NCBI RefSeq assembly: GCF_018130955.1
Contig: NZ_JAFCJM010000017.1
Span: 1-64,000 of the forward strand
Source: Bradyrhizobium liaoningense
Lineage (GTDB): Bacteria; Pseudomonadota; Alphaproteobacteria; Rhizobiales; Xanthobacteraceae
DNA: 64,000 nt
Direction of reading: 5' to 3'
Part shown: positions 59,800 through 64,000 of the stretch, piece after piece
Position numbering within the stretch: the stretch's first letter is position 1
How the letters are laid out: each line of letters starts with the position of its first letter
Translations under genes and position numbers: made by a program
Notes under the pieces: model-generated
What the model saw: the letters and a program-made list of their open reading frames with translations, nothing else
Database searches by the model: none
What the model was told of the DNA's origin: nothing

Positions 59800-60984
59800 A
59801 TGACGATCGAGTTGAGCCGACGGGGATTTTGTATCGGGACCGCCCTGATAGGACTCCAGACGGTTTCCTCCAGCGCCTTCGCGCGCAGCGAAGACGGCAC
59901 CGTCAAGCTAGGCCTCGTCGCGCCGATGAGCGGGCCGAACGCCCGATACGGTGCTTTCTCGCTGCGCGGCGCGCAAATGGCTGCCAAGGAGATCAACGGC
60001 GCCGGCGGCATCGGCGGACGCAAGATCAACATCCTCGCCGGCGACAGCCAGGGCACCCCGGTCGAGGGCGTTTCCGCAACCCGCCGCCTGATCGATCAGG
60101 ACCAGGTCGATTTCATCATCGGCGACGTATCGAGCTCGGTGACGCTTGCGATGCAGCCGGTGGCCGAAGATGCCGGCGTGCTTCTCCTCAACGCCGCCTC
60201 GTCGAATCCGAAAATCACCTACAAGGCGGGCGTCGGCGGCTTCAAATGGACGTATCGCAACTATCCGACCGATGAGAACCGCGCGCTGATCGTGCTGCAA
60301 TACGCCGCCGAGAAGAAGGGTTTTACGAAATACGCCGTGCTGTCGGTCGATAGCGACTATGGGCGCGCGGCCATTGAGTTCACCAAGAAGTACCTGCCGC
60401 GGTTCAAGAGCCAGATCCTGACCGAAGACTACTACAAGGAAGGCGAGGTGGATTTCCGCAGCGTGCTCTCCAAGATCCGCGATTCCGGCGCCCAGGCCAT
60501 CATCATGTACGGCAACGCCGATTCCACGCCCATCGTTGGGCGGCAGATGATGGAGGTCGGGATCGCGGGCAAGATCCCGCTGATCGGGAATGCCGAGTTC
60601 AACACCGAGAAGACCATCAAGGCCGCGCCGAAGGCGCTCGAGGGGGCGATCGAGGCGGCGGCCTGGCTTCCGGCTTATGAGTCCGAGAAGAGCAAGGCCT
60701 TCGTCGACAAGTTCACCGCCGAGTATCGTGAAGCGCCCAATAACCACGCCTACGTGCACTGGGAAACGACGCATCTCCTGGCCAAGGCGATCGAGCAGGC
60801 CCAGAGCATCGACCGCGACAAAGTCCGCGCCGCGCTGTCCAAGATCCACTATGCGAGCGCGGTTGGCGAGGTAACCTTCGACGACCACAATCAGGCGCGC
60901 CTGCCGATGATCCTTCTCGAGATCGAGAATGGCAAGCCCGCCATCAAGGGAGCCTATTCGGCCGAGATCGACTATCCCAAATAG
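59800..60984 (+). CDS. livK: Branched-chain amino acid-type ABC binding protein LivK
   Basis: A 394-residue family 4 binding protein. An N-terminal LSRRGFCIGTALIG gives a twin-arginine-like signal. Mature landmarks are VKLGLVAPMSGPNARYGAFSLRGAQMAAKEINGAGGIGGRKI and LIDQDQVDFIIGDVSSSVTLAMQPVAEDAGVLLLNAASSNP. HAA, urea and short-chain amide carriers share this architecture, so the ligand is open. GGAG precedes ATG 59800. Confidence 0.86.
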   Translation: MTIELSRRGFCIGTALIGLQTVSSSAFARSEDGTVKLGLVAPMSGPNARYGAFSLRGAQMAAKEINGAGGIGGRKINILAGDSQGTPVEGVSATRRLIDQDQVDFIIGDVSSSVTLAMQPVAEDAGVLLLNAASSNPKITYKAGVGGFKWTYRNYPTDENRALIVLQYAAEKKGFTKYAVLSVDSDYGRAAIEFTKKYLPRFKSQILTEDYYKEGEVDFRSVLSKIRDSGAQAIIMYGNADSTPIVGRQMMEVGIAGKIPLIGNAEFNTEKTIKAAPKALEGAIEAAAWLPAYESEKSKAFVDKFTAEYREAPNNHAYVHWETTHLLAKAIEQAQSIDRDKVRAALSKIHYASAVGEVTFDDHNQARLPMILLEIENGKPAIKGAYSAEIDYPK

Positions 60985-60996
60985 GGCGGCACGCAC

Positions 60997-61869
60997 ATGT
61001 TCTACACGATCATCGAGCAGGTCGTTAACGGCATCGTATCCGGATCGGTCTATGCGATCGTCGCCGTCGGCATGACGATGATCTTCGGCGTGCTGCGCGC
61101 CATCAACTTCGCCCATGGCGAATACTACATGCTCGGCACCTTCGGGGCCTGGTTCGCCATCGAGTATTTCGATCTGCCTTATCCGGTGGCGATCGTGATC
61201 GGCGTGGTGGCAACGGCCGTGATCGCCGTGGTCGTCGGCAATTTCGTGATGCAGCGGATCGTTGGGGCGCCGGCCGAGGCCGGCGTGCTCGCAACCCTGG
61301 GCGTCGCGCTGATCCTGCAGAATACGGTCATCCTGGTGTTCGGCGGCAGCTACAAGTTCTTCTCCGGCGGCTATATCGAACCGGTGACGCTGTTCGGTTT
61401 CACGCTGGCCGAGCAACGCATCCTGATCATCATCGTCGGGCTCATCGTGTTCGTCGGCCTCGAGTTGATGGTGACCTATAGCCGGATGGGCAAGGCGATG
61501 CGCGCGGTGTCGCAAAACATCGAGTGCTGCGCTGTGGTCGGTATCGACGTCCGCAACATCGCGCTCTGGACCTTCATCCTCGGGGCTGGGTTGGCGGCGC
61601 TCTCGGGCGTGTTGACCGCTCCCGTGAACGTCAGCGTCTATGGCGGCATGGGCGAACTCATCACGTTCAAGACGCTGCCCATCATCATCATGGGCGGGCT
61701 CGGCAACGTCCGCGGCACGTTCGTCGCGGCGATGATCCTCGGCATCGCGGAGAGCCTGGTTGCCACCTATGTGGGGCTGCAGTTCCGCGACACCGTGGGA
61801 TTTGCGACCCTCATGCTGGTGCTGATGTGGCGTCCGCACGGGCTGTTCTCCGCGCAGGCCCGCTTCTGA
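60997..61869 (+). CDS. livH: Branched-chain amino acid-type ABC permease LivH
   Basis: A 290-residue BPD_transp_2 permease of the LivH group. GIVSGSVYAIVAVGMTMIFGVLRAINFAHGEYYMLG at the N-terminus is diagnostic, and LGNVRGTFVAAMILGIAESL is near 235. It lies 12 bp after livK. Confidence 0.9.
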   Translation: MFYTIIEQVVNGIVSGSVYAIVAVGMTMIFGVLRAINFAHGEYYMLGTFGAWFAIEYFDLPYPVAIVIGVVATAVIAVVVGNFVMQRIVGAPAEAGVLATLGVALILQNTVILVFGGSYKFFSGGYIEPVTLFGFTLAEQRILIIIVGLIVFVGLELMVTYSRMGKAMRAVSQNIECCAVVGIDVRNIALWTFILGAGLAALSGVLTAPVNVSVYGGMGELITFKTLPIIIMGGLGNVRGTFVAAMILGIAESLVATYVGLQFRDTVGFATLMLVLMWRPHGLFSAQARF

Positions 61870-61885
61870 TTACCATGGATGTGAC

Positions 61886-62899
61886 ATGACTGAGATCGTC
61901 CGAGACCAGACCATGGCACCAGCCGAACTCCCAGTTGCTGAAACGGGACGGGATTTTCGCGTTCCGTTTGGCCTCGTGCTCGTCGCGCTGGCATGCGTCG
62001 CACCGCTATTCCTCGGCAATTACCCGCTGCACGCGATCATCATCGCGCTGATCTTCCTGCTGCCGGCCCATGGTCTCAACCTGCTGCTGGGATACACCGG
62101 GTTGCTGTCGCTGGCGCAGGCTGCGTTCTTCGGCATTGGGGCCTATACGTCGGCGCTGCTGGCAGTCCATTTCGGCACGCCATTCTATCTGAATTTCCTC
62201 GCGGCCGGCGTCGTGACCGGTGCGGTCGCGCTGCCGCTCGGAATTCCTGCGTTGCGGCTGCGTGCGACATCGTTCGTGATGTGCACACTCGGCTTCGTCA
62301 TCATCGGTCAGGCCATCGCCAAGAACTGGATCAGCCTGACGCGCGGCGACATGGGGCTGGCGGCAATTCCCAAGCCTTACTTCGCACTGGGGCCGGCCTC
62401 GTTCACGGTCTCTGGCACCGTCGGATTCTATTATCTCGTGCTCGCCATCGCTGCGCTGGCGACTCTGGCCGTCTATTTGATCGTGCGGTCGCCCGCCGGC
62501 CGCAACATGATCGCCATTCGCGAGAACGAGACGCTTGCTGAATCCGTGGGCATCCCGACCTGGTACTACAAACTGGTCGTCTTCATGATCAGCGCCGCCT
62601 TTGCCGGCTTCGGCGGTAGCCTCTATGCGCATTACCTGACCGTGGTCAGCCCGCTGACCTTCCAGATGTACTACTCGACGACGATGCTGATCATCGTGCT
62701 CGGCGGCGGAGCGGGGACCATCTCGGGCGTCATCTTCGGCAGCCTGCTGTTCGTCGGCCTCACCGAAGCGCTGCGTGTTGCCCCGGAGCTGCGCATGATC
62801 GCCTACGGCTTCTTCCTGCTCGGGCTCGTGTTCTGGTTCCCGAGCGGGTTCGCGCCGCTGATCGGCCGCTTCTGGTCATTCCTGGAGAAGCGAAAATGA
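61886..62899 (+). CDS. livM: Branched-chain amino acid-type ABC permease LivM
   Basis: A 337-residue LivM permease. LLPAHGLNLLLGYTGLLSLAQAAFFGIGAYTSALL is near 50-85, and IVLGGGAGTISGVIFGSLLFVGLTEALR is near 270. It overlaps livG by four bases. Confidence 0.9.
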   Translation: MTEIVRDQTMAPAELPVAETGRDFRVPFGLVLVALACVAPLFLGNYPLHAIIIALIFLLPAHGLNLLLGYTGLLSLAQAAFFGIGAYTSALLAVHFGTPFYLNFLAAGVVTGAVALPLGIPALRLRATSFVMCTLGFVIIGQAIAKNWISLTRGDMGLAAIPKPYFALGPASFTVSGTVGFYYLVLAIAALATLAVYLIVRSPAGRNMIAIRENETLAESVGIPTWYYKLVVFMISAAFAGFGGSLYAHYLTVVSPLTFQMYYSTTMLIIVLGGGAGTISGVIFGSLLFVGLTEALRVAPELRMIAYGFFLLGLVFWFPSGFAPLIGRFWSFLEKRK

Positions 62900-63666
62900 A
62901 CGGGCTGCCGATCCTCGATATCTCCGGTCTCTGCAAATCCTATGGCGCCGTGCGCGCAGTCGACGGTGTCGACCTGCATGTCGACCGCGGCGAGATCTGT
63001 GGCCTGATCGGCCCCAACGGCTCGGGCAAGTCCACCTTCTTCGATTGTGTGACCGGGCTCGCGCGGCCCAGCGCGGGAGCCGTGAAGCTCGACGGTCAGG
63101 ACATCACGGGCTGGTCGCTGAACGACATCGCGCGCGAGGGGCGCATGCTGCGCTCGTTCCAGAAGACCGTGGTGTTCTCCGCGCTCGATATCGAGGAGAA
63201 CCTCGTCATCGCCGGCCAGATGTTCACTTTCCCCGGGATATTGTCGACCTTCGGAATTGGAGCGGCCGCCCGCAATCGCGTCGCAGCGCTCAGAGAACGT
63301 GCGCGTGAGCTGATCAAGATCGCCGGCCTCTGGGACGTGCGTTTCCAGCCGGCGGGCAAGCTCTCCGGGGGGCAGCAAAAACTGATTCAGTTCGCCTCGA
63401 TGCTGATGCCGGAGCCAAAGCTGATCCTGCTTGACGAACCTATGGCCGGAATCAACCCGAAGCTCATCGAGCGTGTGGTCGACAGCATCCGGCTCGCCAA
63501 CACCTCCTTCGGCGTCAGCTTCCTCATCATCGAGCACAACATCGACGTCGTAACGAGCCTGTGCAAGCGCGTGGTCGTGCTCGACCAGGGTCGCAAGCTC
63601 GCGGAGGGCACGCCCGACGAGATCGTCCAGAACCAGGCGGTGCGGGAGGCCTATCTCGGTGGCTGA
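62896..63666 (+). CDS. livG: Branched-chain amino acid-type ABC ATPase LivG
   Basis: A 256-residue ATPase. Walker A is GPNGSGKSTFFDCVTG near 39, signature KLSGGQQKLIQFASMLM near 157, and Walker B LILLDEPMAGINPKLIERV near 177. It has the longer LivG-type insert after Walker A. It overlaps livF by eight bases. Confidence 0.92.
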   Translation: MNGLPILDISGLCKSYGAVRAVDGVDLHVDRGEICGLIGPNGSGKSTFFDCVTGLARPSAGAVKLDGQDITGWSLNDIAREGRMLRSFQKTVVFSALDIEENLVIAGQMFTFPGILSTFGIGAAARNRVAALRERARELIKIAGLWDVRFQPAGKLSGGQQKLIQFASMLMPEPKLILLDEPMAGINPKLIERVVDSIRLANTSFGVSFLIIEHNIDVVTSLCKRVVVLDQGRKLAEGTPDEIVQNQAVREAYLGG

Positions 63667-64000
63667 ACCTTCTCTTTCGATCAAGGGCCTGCGCGCAGGC
63701 TATGGCTCGCTCGATATCCTCAACGGCGTTGATCTCGACGTGCCGCAGGGGCAGTTCGTCGCGCTGATGGGGCCGAACGGCGCCGGCAAGTCGACGCTGC
63801 TCAAGACGCTCTACGGCCTGACGACCGTCAAGGGCGGCGCCATCGGCTGGCAGGGCAAGGATATCGCCGCCTGCAAATCGCGCGCGATTCTGGCCGAGGG
63901 GATCTCCTACGTGCCACAGGGACGCTGCAACTTTCCGGTCATGACGGTCGACGAGAACCTCCAGATGGCGGCCTATACGCTGCGCGACAGCAGGGTGAAG
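63659..64000 (+). CDS. livF: Branched-chain amino acid-type ABC ATPase LivF (partial, cut by window end)
   Basis: GTG 63659, inside the end of livG, opens a frame that stays open to the window end (114 codons). It contains Walker A LMGPNGAGKSTLLKTLYG near 35 and the Q-loop YVPQGRCNFPVMTVDENLQMAAY near 83, the LivF pattern. The C-terminal half is outside the window. Confidence 0.9.
   Translation, partial: MAEPSLSIKGLRAGYGSLDILNGVDLDVPQGQFVALMGPNGAGKSTLLKTLYGLTTVKGGAIGWQGKDIAACKSRAILAEGISYVPQGRCNFPVMTVDENLQMAAYTLRDSRVK

Noticed and set aside
59908..61839. 643-codon minus-strand open frame over livK-livH
   Set aside because: Antisense of the transporter genes; composition is typical of shadow translation.
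12208..64000. Second att copy of the tRNA-Gly 3' end, or an integrase
   Set aside because: None was noticed by eye; a proper search was not possible.
1..64000. CRISPR array or prophage
   Set aside because: No regularly spaced repeats and no phage structural or integrase genes were seen.

Overview
The window reads as a high-GC alphaproteobacterial chromosome segment, most like Bradyrhizobium (Nitrobacteraceae). The signs are an rlmB / tRNA-Tyr / tRNA-Gly(TCC) neighbourhood, a rhizobial housekeeping promoter (CTTAAC-N17-CTATAT), short palindromic intergenic elements of the rhizobial type, and many ABC uptake systems for plant or soil sugars. The species is inferred from gene content and style; no search was run.

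1-12.3 kb looks like core chromosome. On the minus strand it holds the 23S rRNA methyltransferase rlmB, a luciferase-like flavin oxidoreductase, a quinone oxidoreductase and a UvrD-type helicase with a small downstream gene. It also holds tRNA-Tyr followed by two copies of a palindromic repeat and a small GIY-YIG nuclease, YciI and VOC proteins, and a periplasmic binding protein divergent from a large hybrid histidine kinase. A minus-strand unit at 11875-12085 has a consensus promoter, a near-perfect Shine-Dalgarno, a 14-codon ORF and a terminator. tRNA-Gly follows.

12.3-59 kb is a run of accessory catabolic and uptake modules that begins right behind tRNA-Gly. (a) L-rhamnose: rhaR-T-P-Q-S-K leftwards and rhaD-I rightwards, without the usual rhaU mutarotase. 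(b) Inositol-type: iolD, iolE, several Gfo/Idh/MocA dehydrogenases, an RpiR regulator, a frameshifted iolG, an SDR and a sugar ABC transporter. Three copies of a GCAA-N6-TTGC site sit in front of its transcription units. (c) Metallophore: a ten-gene overlapping operon (36.7-49.1 kb) with a TonB receptor, SerK/SbnI-like protein, Y4yA-type PLP decarboxylase, SbnA-like beta-replacement enzyme, opine dehydrogenase, one IucA/IucC synthetase, MFS exporter and FecBCD-type importer. Read as chemistry, the enzyme set could build a hybrid opine/NIS siderophore of the rhizobactin type; this is the most interesting system here. (d) Glycoside-type: a LacI regulator with a perfect 16-bp operator, a glucose-type ABC transporter, and two IolE-like plus two Gfo/Idh enzymes, suggesting an oxidise-eliminate-reduce route for a sugar or glycoside.

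59.8-64 kb is a branched-chain amino acid type transporter, livK-H-M-G-F, with livF cut by the window end. No CRISPR array, rRNA operon or complete insertion sequence was seen.
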